DNA of 64,000 nucleotides from Chloroflexota bacterium (GCA_026702615.1 JAPPBY010000011.1:1-64000), one strand, 5' to 3'. Positions 1 through 9,182 are shown, numbered from the stretch's first letter. Translations and numbers: made by a program. The notes: generated by a model from the sequence alone, not told the origin.

Positions 1-1257
1 CGCGTCGGTGGCGAAGAGATACCACTCGCCCTCGAAGCTGGCGACGCTGTTGTAGTAGTTGAGCATGGACTGCAGGCCGTCACGCTCGTATCGCTCGATG
101 GCCGCGTGCACGTATTGAATGGTGTATTCCCTTGGATCGGCGCCCCGCCAGGCCGGGGGTCCGGTCTCGGGCTCGCCGGCGTAGTAGCCGGAGGCGAAGA
201 TCAGCCCATCGTGGCGGATGGCCCAGGTGACCTTTTGCTGCTCCTTGCGGGAGTCAGGATGGGGCCACAGGTACTCCACCCAAACGCCCTCCCCGGTGGC
301 CTGGGCAATCTCCTTGCCCAGCTCCTGCCCGTCGGAGCCAACCACGTCCTTGATGTCCGTGCCGATGAGGTGCGGGAAGATGGGATGAGCCAGGTAGATG
401 TCGTCCTCTCCGATGAGGAACAGGTAGAACTGCCCCTCCAGGCTGTCCCGGCTGTTGTAGTGAGTGATTGTGGCGTCGAGGCCGTCCGCGTCGTATTTCG
501 CTACGGCCCGGCTCACGTACTCCTTGACGGATTCGGCGACGTCTTGCACCAGGGCTGAATGGGTGGCCGCGAACACGAGGCCGTCGTGAAGGACGGCGAG
601 AATTCGGCGTGGCTCTTCCTGCTTGGTGTCCGGGTTTACGCCCCGAGCCGTCGTCCAGGAACCCTCCTCGCTCGCAAGTTCTATCAACCCTGCGAAGGCG
701 GGAAATGCTGAGTCCGGGCCAACGTATTGGCCCTGTAGTGCGGGGAGAGCGTGGTGGACCAGCAAGATGTGATCGGCTGTGTCCACGATGGTGAGCGCTC
801 GCCCGTCCGCGAGTCCCGCCTCGGATCGGTAGAACTCAACGGTCGCGTCCCGGCCGTTCTCCTGGTAGTACGCAATGGCGCCTGCGACAAAGGCTCGGGT
901 CAGGTCGTCATCGGTCAGGGGAGCGGGTTCCGGCGTCGGCTCCGGCGTTGGGGTAGCCGTGGGCTCCGGGGCCTCGGTGGCCGCGGGCGTCGGCTCCGGC
1001 GTTGGGGTAGCCGTGGGCTCCGGGGCTTCGGTGGCGACAGGTGTCGGCTCTGGCGTTGGAGTAGCGGTGGGCTCCGGGGCCTCGGTGGCGGTGGGCTCCG
1101 GCGCCGGGGCAGGGTCATCGCCGCCACAGGCAACCGCAAGGGCTGCAATGGAGGCCACCAGCAGCAGCAAGAACAGGGGGGTCATCCCCGCTCGTGCTCG
1201 CCGTGATCTCAGTCCTGTCCGACTTGCCTTCGGTTGGCCCCTGCGCTCAGTTTGCAC
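1..1257 (-). CDS. Cache-domain lipoprotein, 3' end beyond the window
   Basis: The reading frame is open from a start near 1257 to the window edge, so the C-terminus is missing. The product has a lipoprotein signal (hydrophobic stretch ending ASIAALAVAC), then a Pro/Thr/Glu linker of three near-identical 18-residue units, then at least three related Cache-like sensor units. The units share AIxxYxxxGxxxxxxxYNS followed by a strand rich in aromatic residues and an HDGLIFASG-type end. Family knowledge says Cache domains bind small extracellular ligands; no kinase or chemoreceptor module is seen before the edge. A GTG at 1257 is preferred because AAAGGA lies 7 nt upstream and it adds an Arg-rich n-region; ATG at 1185 is the alternative. 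It diverges from the permease at 1366. The ligand is unknown. Confidence 0.75.
   Translation of the reverse strand, partial: MQTERRGQPKASRTGLRSRRARAGMTPLFLLLLVASIAALAVACGGDDPAPAPEPTATEAPEPTATPTPEPTPVATEAPEPTATPTPEPTPAATEAPEPTATPTPEPTPEPAPLTDDDLTRAFVAGAIAYYQENGRDATVEFYRSEAGLADGRALTIVDTADHILLVHHALPALQGQYVGPDSAFPAFAGLIELASEEGSWTTARGVNPDTKQEEPRRILAVLHDGLVFAATHSALVQDVAESVKEYVSRAVAKYDADGLDATITHYNSRDSLEGQFYLFLIGEDDIYLAHPIFPHLIGTDIKDVVGSDGQELGKEIAQATGEGVWVEYLWPHPDSRKEQQKVTWAIRHDGLIFASGYYAGEPETGPPAWRGADPREYTIQYVHAAIERYERDGLQSMLNYYNSVASFEGEWYLFATDA
932..1093. repeat. Three 54-bp tandem units encoding the lipoprotein linker
   Basis: Units begin at 932, 986 and 1040 and are nearly identical in DNA sequence. 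They encode the repeated EAPEPTATPTPEPTP-type linker between the lipid anchor and the first Cache unit. Such in-frame minisatellites commonly vary in copy number between strains. Confidence 0.85.
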
Positions 1258-1365
1258 CGTGTAGTCCTTTAGCAAATGTACTGCTGGCACATGTGTATCA
1301 TGGCCGTGCTACCCGTGTCTATTGGCGACTTTTGGGCGGGCCTTTGAAGCCAGGTACAACCTTAG

Positions 1366-3102
1366 ATGGTTCAAAACTCCCAAAGACGAACGGAAATTCA
1401 CTACGAACCGGATGAGAAGTGCCCACCATTCCGGGCCATAATTTCGGCACTGCAAATATTCATACCCAACACCATCAGTCTCGTCATGCTCGCGTCGCTG
1501 GTTGTCCGGGCATCCGACGAGTCGAACGCCTACCTGTCGTGGGTGACATTTACCGTGCTGGCAGTCACCGGAGCCGGCATGATCCTGCAGACCCTCAAGC
1601 TGCGTCAGTTGGGTTCCGGCCGCCTCATTGTCGCCAACTTCAACGTCCCGTTCCTGGCGGTTTGCGCTCTGGCACTCTCCGTCGGCGGACCTGGCTTGCT
1701 GGCCAGCCTGGTGGTGGTCTCCACCCTGGTTCAGTCCGTGCTGACCCTGCGTCTCGCCTCCCTCCGCCGCATCTTCACGCAGACAGTGAGCGGAATCGTG
1801 GTGATGCTGGTCGCCGTTTCGGCCATGCCGTTCATCATCAGCCGGGCGGTCACTCCGCCCGAAGGCGAGTCGACGGTGCTCTTCCTGGTGCCGGGAATGG
1901 TTGCCCTGGCCGCCGGGGTCCTGATATCCCTGCAAGACAAGCCGGTCTGGCGCATGTGGATTCTGACGGTCACCGTGGTGGTCGGCCTCATTGTGGCCGC
2001 GCCCCTGGGCTTCTATGACGCTGACATCGTCGCGGACGCTCGGTGGGTGAGCCTGCCCCCGTTCGAGTGGCCGGGGCGGGACCTGGTCTTCAACGCGGAC
2101 TTCTGGGCTTTGCTCCCGGTCTTCGTATTCGTGAATCTCACTGCCTTCATGAAAGCGGTGGGAGATCTATCGGTCATCTACCGGGCCTCGTACCGGGCTC
2201 AATCCGCCGTCGACTTCCGCACGGTGCAGGGAGGCTTGAATGTCTATGGGGCGGGCACCCTCCTCTCGGGACTGCTGGGAACCCTGCCTGTGGCCGCACC
2301 CTGGTCGGCCACGGCGGTCTACATTGCCTTCACGGGCGTGGCCGCCCGGAGCGTCGGCATCTACCTGGGCATTTTGACGATAGTGGTCGCCTTCTTCTCG
2401 AAGTTCCTCGCGATCCTCGTCGCTATTCCCAGTCCCGTAGTCAGTGCGGCCTACATCATCATTTTCAGCATGCTCTTCATCGAGGGTGCGAAGACCGTCT
2501 TTACGGGGCAGGTTGACCAGAAAAAGGCGACCATCACGGGCGTTGCCATGGTTCTGGGGTTATCCGCAGGATCGCTCAGCGCCCTGTTCGAAGGAACAAC
2601 GAGTCATCTCATCGGCAATACGATTGTTATCGGCGGCATCGCCGCCATACTCATGACCCTCGTTACGGAAGTGTCCGGTTTTCGCGCCAAGAAATTACAG
2701 GCCGAACTGTCCCAGTCCTCCCTGGCTGCGATCGACGAGTTTCTCTCCCAGTTCGCCGAGACGCACTCCTGGACCGAGGAGGGGGGGAACCGGCTGCGCC
2801 TGGTAGGAGAAGAGGCGATCTTGAGCCTGCTCGAGGAAGAGCAGGAGGGGCCCACCGAGCAGAAGCGCAGGTTGGTGGCCACGATCCGCCCCGACCGAGG
2901 CTCGGCCGAGCTTGAGATCGTTGTCGCCTCTGATGACGCCATCCAGGGGAACATCGAGAATCGCATGGCGTATCTGGGTCAGGATCAGGCGTTGGAGGAC
3001 GAGCAGGAGCTGTCCGTCCGAATCCTGCGCCACTACGCCTCATCGGTGCACCACCGCAAGTACTACGGGATCGACATCGTCAGCTGCCGCGTAGATCAGT
3101 AG
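1366..3102 (+). CDS. NCS2-type nucleobase permease with C-terminal ATPase-like domain
   Basis: This 578-residue integral membrane protein has about 12-14 hydrophobic segments between residues 20 and 435. Its layout resembles the NCS2 (xanthine/uracil, SLC23-like) permease family; substrate cannot be told from sequence. Residues about 450-578 form a soluble cytoplasmic extension (AIDEFLSQFAETHSW, then GEEAILSLLEEE, then a beta-rich end) reminiscent of anti-sigma-type histidine-kinase-like ATPase folds (RsbW/HATPase_c_2). The position expected for the N-box Asn is not Asn, so ATP binding may be lost. The start is the first ATG in frame; no strong SD is seen. It is divergent from the Cache lipoprotein, and a functional link is only possible. 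Confidence 0.75.
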   Translation: MVQNSQRRTEIHYEPDEKCPPFRAIISALQIFIPNTISLVMLASLVVRASDESNAYLSWVTFTVLAVTGAGMILQTLKLRQLGSGRLIVANFNVPFLAVCALALSVGGPGLLASLVVVSTLVQSVLTLRLASLRRIFTQTVSGIVVMLVAVSAMPFIISRAVTPPEGESTVLFLVPGMVALAAGVLISLQDKPVWRMWILTVTVVVGLIVAAPLGFYDADIVADARWVSLPPFEWPGRDLVFNADFWALLPVFVFVNLTAFMKAVGDLSVIYRASYRAQSAVDFRTVQGGLNVYGAGTLLSGLLGTLPVAAPWSATAVYIAFTGVAARSVGIYLGILTIVVAFFSKFLAILVAIPSPVVSAAYIIIFSMLFIEGAKTVFTGQVDQKKATITGVAMVLGLSAGSLSALFEGTTSHLIGNTIVIGGIAAILMTLVTEVSGFRAKKLQAELSQSSLAAIDEFLSQFAETHSWTEEGGNRLRLVGEEAILSLLEEEQEGPTEQKRRLVATIRPDRGSAELEIVVASDDAIQGNIENRMAYLGQDQALEDEQELSVRILRHYASSVHHRKYYGIDIVSCRVDQ

Positions 3103-3248
3103 CGCAGCAGGCCCTCCACCGCGCGGTGGGCGTCGTTCCCGTCGATTGTTAAGACGAGGGCCGCGACGTGATGGACGCCCCGGCAACCCGCGAGCGCTTC
3201 CCTGGTGGCGTCCAGGTAAGGAGCAGGCGACTACACGCGGACTACCAT
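3096..3248 (-). pseudogene. Short ORF interrupted by an in-frame TAG
   Basis: Reading from ATG at 3248 gives MVVRV, then TAG at 3233-3231, then 44 codons (APYLDATREALAG ... AHRAVEGLLRY) to a TGA that overlaps the permease stop. The part after the TAG has protein-like composition, but I do not recognise it. It could be the decayed last gene of the iron-import operon or a chance frame. Confidence 0.25.
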
Positions 3249-3325
3249 CGCAAGCACCCGCGGTCGAGTACCTCGGGAGTCGCCGGCGGCCGCCCGTCAG
3301 GGGCCTTGCCCCGCTGGCGCGACGG

Positions 3326-4120
3326 TCAACTGCCGGTGCCGATCGGCAGGCAGAACATGCGGCCAGATTCAGCATCGGTGAAGATCCTGGCCGCCACGCC
3401 GAACACCGTCTGCATCAGCTCGACGGTGAGCACTTCGGCAGGCGCACCGTCCGCCACGATCCGGCCATCGTCTACCACGACGACGCGGTCGGCATAGTTC
3501 GCCGCATGCACGAGGTCGTGGAGCACCATCACGACCGTCATGTCGCGGCTCGTGCAGAGGGACGCGACCAGGTCGAGCACCTCGAACTGATGCCGGACGT
3601 CGAGGAAGGTGGTCGGCTCGTCCAGCAGGAGCGTGCTGGCGCCCTGCGCGAGCGCAAGGGCGACCCATGCGCGCTGGCGTTCGCCTCCGGAGAGTTCGTC
3701 CAGGGGGCGCTGCGCGAAGTCGGCCAGACCCGTGAGTGTGAGCGCGGACTCGACGGCGAGTACGCCCTCGACGCCGAGCCGTCCGAACAGCCCGGTGTGG
3801 GGGAAGCGGCCCAACTCGACGAGTTCGCGAACTGTCAGCCCTGGCGGGCTTGATGGAGATTGGGGCAGGACGGAGACGAGGCGGGCGATACCGCGAGGTC
3901 CGAAGCTCCGGATGTCCTGCCCATCGAGGAGTACGACGCCGCTTCGCGTCGGGAGTAGCCGGGCCATCGCCCGGATTACCGTGGACTTCCCCGACCCGTT
4001 CGGCCCGACAATCGCCGTGATCGTGCCCTGTTGCAGTCCCAGGTCGAGGCCATCGAGCACCACCCGCTGCCCGTAGCCGGCGCTGACCTGTGCCAGCCGT
4101 ATGGGTTCGACATGGTTCAT
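3326..4120 (-). CDS. Iron-siderophore/heme/cobalamin-type ABC importer ATPase (FecE-like)
   Basis: This 264-residue cytoplasmic ATPase powers the importer formed with the two permeases upstream. It has Walker A GPNGSGKST at residues 39-47, signature LSGGERQ near 144, Walker B LLLDEPTTFLD near 165 and the switch His in VLHDL. The profile is that of the FecE/FepC/BtuD group. Its ATG overlaps the stop of the preceding permease by 4 nt (ATGA), indicating translational coupling in a four-gene operon. A Fur-box-like site lies upstream of the operon, favouring an iron-related substrate. Confidence 0.9.
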   Translation of the reverse strand: MNHVEPIRLAQVSAGYGQRVVLDGLDLGLQQGTITAIVGPNGSGKSTVIRAMARLLPTRSGVVLLDGQDIRSFGPRGIARLVSVLPQSPSSPPGLTVRELVELGRFPHTGLFGRLGVEGVLAVESALTLTGLADFAQRPLDELSGGERQRAWVALALAQGASTLLLDEPTTFLDVRHQFEVLDLVASLCTSRDMTVVMVLHDLVHAANYADRVVVVDDGRIVADGAPAEVLTVELMQTVFGVAARIFTDAESGRMFCLPIGTGS

Positions 4121-5142
4121 CGGATGCTCCTCCGAATAAGGGTGATGAGCAGGGGTGCGCCGAAGACGGCCAGCACGGCCCCGACGGGGAGGCCCACACG
4201 GGCCGATGAAGAGGGGATCGGGGGCCTGATGGAGAGCGACTGGGCAACGAGGTCGGCCGCCAGCAGGAGCACGCAGCCGATGAGCGCGGCCAGGGGCAGG
4301 ACCCGACGGGCGTCGGCGCCGGCGATCACCCGTGCGGCGTTCGGGGCCATCAGGCCTACGAACGCGATGGCTCCGGACACACTCACGGCCCCGGCAGCCA
4401 GGACTGCGGCGAGCCCGAACAGCGCGACTCGAGCAGGCTGCAGCGGGAGGCCGAGGGCGCGGCCAGACTCGTCGTCAAGCTGAAGGAGGTTCGCAGCGCG
4501 CGCGGCCAGCAAGCCCGCGGGGATGCCGGCGGCGGCCCACGGCAGTGCAAGCCAGACGTCGTCCCAGACGCGGCCGTTCAGCGACCCGATGAGCCAGGAG
4601 AGGATGCCTCCGAGCGCCTGCTGGGAGTTCAGCATGACAATCGAAGTCAGCGACCCAAGCACGGCGTTGACAATGACGGCCGTGAGGATCAGGCGCAGCG
4701 GATCGATGCGCCCCCGAAACGAACTGGCGAAGAGCACTAGGGCTCCCCCCGCCAGGGCGCCCACGAGCACGACGAACGGAAGCAGCTGGCCGGGTGAAGG
4801 CAGTCCCCACGTGCCCGCGAGGAAGAGGACCGCGGCGAAAATTCCCCCGGTGGAGACGCCGGTGAGCCCCGGCTCGGCGAGGCGATTGCGCATGACCACC
4901 TGCAGCAACGCCCCCGAGAGGCCCAGCATGCAGCCCACCAACAGCCCAAGAATCGCGCGAGGCAGCCGCAGCTCCCTCACGATCGTCAGGTCCGTGGGGT
5001 CCGTCGGCCGATCCAGCAGCGCAAGGACGACGCGATCCGGCGGTATCCAGACGGTGCCCAGTCCCAGGTGGAGGACGAAGAGCACGACAGCGGCAACGGC
5101 CGCGAGCAACGTGAGGGCCGCGAAGGAACGCGCCGATCTCAC
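4117..5142 (-). CDS. FecCD-family ABC importer permease
   Basis: This 341-residue polytopic membrane protein has about ten hydrophobic segments and the FecCD signatures REL(R)LPRAILGLLVG near the N-terminus and SGAIAFVGLMAPNAARVI in the second half. It pairs with the neighbouring paralogous permease to form the transmembrane channel of a siderophore/heme/B12-type importer. It starts at a GTG whose TG is shared with the TGA stop of the upstream permease. Presence of two different permeases fits a heterodimeric channel. Confidence 0.92.
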   Translation of the reverse strand: MRSARSFAALTLLAAVAAVVLFVLHLGLGTVWIPPDRVVLALLDRPTDPTDLTIVRELRLPRAILGLLVGCMLGLSGALLQVVMRNRLAEPGLTGVSTGGIFAAVLFLAGTWGLPSPGQLLPFVVLVGALAGGALVLFASSFRGRIDPLRLILTAVIVNAVLGSLTSIVMLNSQQALGGILSWLIGSLNGRVWDDVWLALPWAAAGIPAGLLAARAANLLQLDDESGRALGLPLQPARVALFGLAAVLAAGAVSVSGAIAFVGLMAPNAARVIAGADARRVLPLAALIGCVLLLAADLVAQSLSIRPPIPSSSARVGLPVGAVLAVFGAPLLITLIRRSIR

Positions 5143-6176
5143 GTTTGGCGGTTCAGCCCGAGGTTTGTGCGGCGGAGGAGCAGGAGGATCATCGGGGCGG
5201 CCAGGAGCGTCGCGCAGAGCCCCACGGGAATCTCGCGCGGATAGAGAAGAACCTTGGAGAGCACGTCGGACGCCAGTACCAGGAACGCTCCGACCACCGT
5301 GGCCACCGGGAAGAGCAGCCTCGCGTCAGGCCGGGGGACGATCAGGCGAGCGACGTGGGGCGTCAGCAGCCCAACCCACGCGATGGGGCCGGCCACGGCC
5401 ACGAGGCTGCCGATGAGCACCGCGGCCAGCGCGACGAACACGAGCCGCATGCGCCTTGCCGGCATTCCCAGCGACGAGGCGACATCCTCGTGCAGCTGGA
5501 GCACGTTCGCACCCCGGGCGAGCAGGAAGGCTGCGGGAATCCCCGCAATCACCCAGGGCCACACAAGCTCGACGTGATCCCAGGTCCTGTTCGCGAGGTT
5601 GCCGACGGTGAACAGGAAGAAGATCCGCACGGCGCCGGATGAGGCCGCGAGGCTGATGATGGCGAGGATGGCGCCGTTGAGGAGCGCCGCAACCGCCACG
5701 CCGATCAGCGCGGCTTCCAGCGGCGTTCGCGCTCCCCGAGACGTCGCCAAAACGATCAGGCCGCCGCCGAGGCCCCCGGCAAGCGCCACCAGGGGATGAA
5801 GCGCGAACAGGACCGGCGCGTTCAGCAGCAGGATGGCCGCCATCGCCAGCGATGCTCCCGCCGATACGCCAAGCAGCTCGGGCGAGGCCAGCGGATTCCG
5901 CAGCACGACCTGGAGGATGGCCCCGGAGAGCCCGAACCCCGCGCCCGCAAGCAGCGCGAGCAGCAGGCGCGGTACCCGCAACTCGCGGACCACCAGCTGT
6001 TCGATCCGGTCCCCGGAATCCCCCATCAGGATTCCGGGAAGTTCTGCTGGCGCCACTATCGGCTCACCCACGCTCAGGTGGGCGACGGCGAGCGCGGCGA
6101 GCGCCACCAGGATCACTCCAGCGGCGACCAGACGGGCCCAGCCCGGAACCGCGCCCGCGCCCGGGGCTGCGCTCAA
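5139..6176 (-). CDS. FecCD-family ABC importer permease (second subunit)
   Basis: This 345-residue paralogue of the next gene carries the same family signatures (VVRELRVPRLLLALLAGAG; GPIAWVGLLTPHVAR). The most likely start is a TTG whose TG overlaps the TGA of the binding-protein gene, a rare start codon that would make its translation depend on the upstream gene. It is the second gene of the importer operon. Confidence 0.9.
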   Translation of the reverse strand: MSAAPGAGAVPGWARLVAAGVILVALAALAVAHLSVGEPIVAPAELPGILMGDSGDRIEQLVVRELRVPRLLLALLAGAGFGLSGAILQVVLRNPLASPELLGVSAGASLAMAAILLLNAPVLFALHPLVALAGGLGGGLIVLATSRGARTPLEAALIGVAVAALLNGAILAIISLAASSGAVRIFFLFTVGNLANRTWDHVELVWPWVIAGIPAAFLLARGANVLQLHEDVASSLGMPARRMRLVFVALAAVLIGSLVAVAGPIAWVGLLTPHVARLIVPRPDARLLFPVATVVGAFLVLASDVLSKVLLYPREIPVGLCATLLAAPMILLLLRRTNLGLNRQT

Positions 6177-7318
6177 GGCAGAGGGGTTGGGAACAGCTCT
6201 GGGTAAATCTTCGGCATCGCCTCATCGAGCACGAAGTTCGTACCGCGAATGCCTCGGGATGTGCCCCAGATGAAGAAGTCCACCTCGTACACCTCGCCGT
6301 TCTGGACTGCCTGGAGCTCGCTCCAGATCACATTGTCCACGAGCTGCTCGGTTACCGGCTGCGGGGGCTCGGGCCCGAATCCGAACGTCTGGACGAAGAT
6401 GACCTCGGGATCGATGCTCAGCAGCTGCTCCACGGAGAAGCTGGGGAACGCCCCGTGAACACCGCAGTCGGTGAATTCCTCGTAGTAGTCCGCTGCACGA
6501 GCCAGCGCATCGATGGCCGGCGTGCACACCGTCTCCGCCCCGATATTGACGTCGGACCCGTACACGACCATGACCGACCGCTTCGTGGTGACTGCCGAAA
6601 CGTACTCCCCGAGCCGCGCTTCGAATGCCGCCGCCGCCGCCCGCGCCTCCTCTTCCACTCCGAGAAGGATCCCGACCTCGATAACGTGCGCGAGCATGCC
6701 CTCGACACCGATGGGGTCAACGATGAAGAGCGGTGCGATGCTGGCGAGGCCAGCGCGCAGGCCTTCGTGAACACCACCGAGCCCGATGACGAGGTCGGGT
6801 TCCGCCCTCGCGATGTCTTCCAGGCTTGGCTCGAAGAACGAGCCGCTGATGGCGCCGATCTCGTTCTCCTCCGGTCCCCAGTAGGCCGGGTCAAGGTGGA
6901 GCAGGTCGTACGCAGCGACCGGCTTGATCCCGAGCACGAACATCGTGTCGACGCAGAGCCCCGTGAGGCAGACGACGCGCACCGCAGGCGCCTCCAGCGT
7001 GACCATCTCGCCTGAAGCGTCTTCGATGGTGCGGGACTGGTCAGGCGTCGCCATTGGCGTCGCAGCCTCGGTCGCAGCCGGCGTAGCGGTTGCGGCCGTC
7101 GTTGGGGCAGCCGTGGCAGCTTCAGTGGCGGTCGCGGTGGGGGTCGCAGCCGCGGCTGTTGCAGTGGCAGCCGCCGGCGGCGAGGTGGCCGTGGAAGTCG
7201 CGGGGGCAGGTGTGGCAGCCGGTGTGGGGCTGTCGTCGCTGTCCCCGCCGCAAGCCACGGCCACTGGCAGTGCCAGGGCCGCCAGGAGCGTCAGTGCCGT
7301 GCGTCGAAGGATCTTCAT
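6173..7318 (-). CDS. Iron-siderophore-type ABC substrate-binding lipoprotein
   Basis: This 381-residue protein is first in the importer operon. It has a lipoprotein signal with Cys23 (LPVAVAC), an Ala/Thr/Pro-rich linker to about residue 95, then a periplasmic-binding-protein fold of the FecB/BtuF/TroA-like class (RTIEDASGEMVTLEAPAVRVV ... EPSLEDIARAEPDLVIG ... LLSIDPEVIFVQTFGFG). It should capture the ligand outside the membrane and deliver it to the two permeases. SD GGAGAG lies just before the ATG. The ligand (ferric siderophore, heme or cobalamin) is unresolved; the upstream Fur-like site argues for iron. Confidence 0.88.
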   Translation of the reverse strand: MKILRRTALTLLAALALPVAVACGGDSDDSPTPAATPAPATSTATSPPAAATATAAAATPTATATEAATAAPTTAATATPAATEAATPMATPDQSRTIEDASGEMVTLEAPAVRVVCLTGLCVDTMFVLGIKPVAAYDLLHLDPAYWGPEENEIGAISGSFFEPSLEDIARAEPDLVIGLGGVHEGLRAGLASIAPLFIVDPIGVEGMLAHVIEVGILLGVEEEARAAAAAFEARLGEYVSAVTTKRSVMVVYGSDVNIGAETVCTPAIDALARAADYYEEFTDCGVHGAFPSFSVEQLLSIDPEVIFVQTFGFGPEPPQPVTEQLVDNVIWSELQAVQNGEVYEVDFFIWGTSRGIRGTNFVLDEAMPKIYPELFPTPLP

Positions 7319-7339
7319 GTTCTCTCCAGTTGAGACGTA

Positions 7340-7366
7340 GTATCAGTGATACTGTATATCATTATC
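7340..7366. promoter_or_regulatory. Fur-box-like operator between divergent iron genes
   Basis: Positions 7348-7366 match the 19-bp Fur consensus at 15 or 16 positions depending on orientation, with an exact ATCATTATC half. A perfect 13-bp palindrome GTATCAGTGATAC (7340-7352) overlaps it. The site lies in the 127-bp gap between the importer operon and the exporter-fold pair, so one regulator could control both by iron. Direct Fur binding is inference. Confidence 0.65.
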
Positions 7367-7445
7367 CCGTGCAGAGCTTCTCGCGAGCCGTCAACGCGGG
7401 CCCGGTCTTGTGCCGACGCGGGCGGCGAAAGTGCGGCAACCGCCC

Positions 7446-9182
7446 ATGATGATCCACCGGCGAATCGTGGGGCTGACCGTCGGCGTGCGCCGGCTCCTGT
7501 TCCTCTCCATCGCGCTTGGCCTTGGCATCTCCGGGACGTGGGTCGCGCAGGGGGTGCTCATCGCGCTCATCGTGCGGCGAATCTTCGATGGCGGTGGCTG
7601 GACCGCGATCGCCGGCCTCGTCTTCGCCGTCGCCGGCCTGACCCTGCTACGAGCAGCGCTGATCTTCGCCCGCGAGGTCCTGGCGAAGCACGTCGCGGCC
7701 CAGGTCAAAACCAGGCTGCGCCGCCGGCTCTTCGCCCAGCTGCTCCTGCTTGGCCCCGGCTACCTGGAGCACACCGAAACAGGCAAGGTGCAGGCGACCC
7801 TGGTCGATGGGGTCGAGGCGCTCGAGTCCTATGTTGGCTACTACCTGCCCCACGCCGTGGTGTCGATCGTTGTTCCCATCTGCATCGTCGGCTTCATCGG
7901 GTATCTCAATCCCCTCATCGGCGCCATCGTCCTGGCCTTCGCGCTGGCCGTGCCGCTCATCCCCCGAGGCTGGGACCGCCTCCTGGGGGAGTACGGCCAG
8001 CGGCACTGGGCCGCCTATTCGTCGCTGGATGCCCAGTTTGTCGACTCCATGCAGGGCATGGTCACGCTGAAGGCCCTCAACGCGAGCGAGCGGCGAGGGG
8101 AACAGCTCCGCGCCGCGAGCCAGGCGCTCTACCGAGCCACCATGGCCCAGCTCTCGATCTCGATGATCCGCAATGGCATGGTGGGGTTCGCGATGAGCGG
8201 CGGCGTAGCGCTCGCCGTCGGCATCGGCAGCTTCCAGGTGGCTGCCGGCGATCTGGGCATCGCCGCGCTGCTGATCATCCTCTTCCTCTCGGCCGAGTGC
8301 TTTCGGCCCCTCGTCGAGCTGGATATGTACTGGCACACCGGCTACATGGGCATTTCGGCTTCGACGGGCATCTTCGATCTGCTCGATACCGAACCGGGGA
8401 TCCGTAACGCGGCGGGCGAACAGACCGGCGCCGCCACGTCTCCCACCGGAACGATCACCCTTCACGACGTGACGTTTCGCTACTCGAGTGACGCGCGCGC
8501 GGCCCTTGAAGGCGTCTCCCTGCAGATTCGCGAAGATGAGACCGTCGCGATCGTCGGCGGCTCCGGCGCCGGCAAGACCACGGTCGCATCGCTCCTGCTC
8601 CGGTTCTTTGATCCGCAAGAGGGCCGGCTGACGTTCGGCGAAACTGACTTCCGCGACATCCCCCTGGACGATCTGCGGCGGTCCATCGGCTACGTCTCCC
8701 AGGACACGTATCTCTTTAACGGGACCATCGAGGACAACCTCCGAATCGGGCGGCCCGACGCCACACCGGAGGCAATCCGCGATGCCGCCGCGAAGGCGAA
8801 CATCCACACCTTCATCCAGTCCCTTCCAGATGGCTACGACACCATCGTCGGTGAACGTGGCGCGAAGCTCTCGGGCGGCGAACGCCAGCGCATCGCCATC
8901 GCCCGCGCGCTCCTGAAGGACGCGCCCGTGCTCATCCTCGATGAAGCCACCTCGAACCTCGACGGCGCCAACGAGGCGGCGATCCGGCAGGCGCTCAGCC
9001 TCCTCACGCGAGGGAGGACGACCATCGTTATCGCCCATCGCCTCTCGTCGGTCGTCCACGCGGACCGCATCGTCGTGCTCGACAACGGCCGGGTTGCGGA
9101 GTCGGGCCGGCATGGGGATCTCGTGTCGCGTGATGGTCACTACGCGCAGCTCGTTTCCGCACAGCGAGAAGGCGTCTCATGA
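7446..9182 (+). CDS. ABC-exporter-fold half transporter, first subunit (IrtA/CydD-like arrangement)
   Basis: This is a fused six-helix membrane domain (residues 1-310) and nucleotide-binding domain of about 578 residues. Walker A is GGSGAGKTT near residue 370, signature LSGGERQRIAIARAL near 475, and Walker B with catalytic Glu is LILDEATSNLD. It overlaps the next half transporter by 4 nt, so a heterodimer is expected. Exporter-fold pairs next to siderophore importers can import siderophores (mycobacterial IrtAB is the known case); CydDC-like thiol export is the alternative. The Fur-like site upstream favours the iron role. Start is ATG 7446 or 7449; an in-frame start at 7410 is possible. Confidence 0.82.
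   Translation: MMIHRRIVGLTVGVRRLLFLSIALGLGISGTWVAQGVLIALIVRRIFDGGGWTAIAGLVFAVAGLTLLRAALIFAREVLAKHVAAQVKTRLRRRLFAQLLLLGPGYLEHTETGKVQATLVDGVEALESYVGYYLPHAVVSIVVPICIVGFIGYLNPLIGAIVLAFALAVPLIPRGWDRLLGEYGQRHWAAYSSLDAQFVDSMQGMVTLKALNASERRGEQLRAASQALYRATMAQLSISMIRNGMVGFAMSGGVALAVGIGSFQVAAGDLGIAALLIILFLSAECFRPLVELDMYWHTGYMGISASTGIFDLLDTEPGIRNAAGEQTGAATSPTGTITLHDVTFRYSSDARAALEGVSLQIREDETVAIVGGSGAGKTTVASLLLRFFDPQEGRLTFGETDFRDIPLDDLRRSIGYVSQDTYLFNGTIEDNLRIGRPDATPEAIRDAAAKANIHTFIQSLPDGYDTIVGERGAKLSGGERQRIAIARALLKDAPVLILDEATSNLDGANEAAIRQALSLLTRGRTTIVIAHRLSSVVHADRIVVLDNGRVAESGRHGDLVSRDGHYAQLVSAQREGVS

Noticed and set aside
932-1093. CRISPR-like array
   Set aside because: The units are contiguous, lack spacers and are an in-frame protein linker repeat.
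106-1264. Several plus-strand frames with Val/Gly-rich products in the first 1.2 kb
   Set aside because: They are antisense images of the lipoprotein and its repeated linker; the minus frame has the signal peptide, Cache-like motifs and good codon pattern.
7030-7255. Separate Ala-rich gene on the plus strand
   Set aside because: It is antisense to the Ala/Thr/Pro linker of the binding protein.
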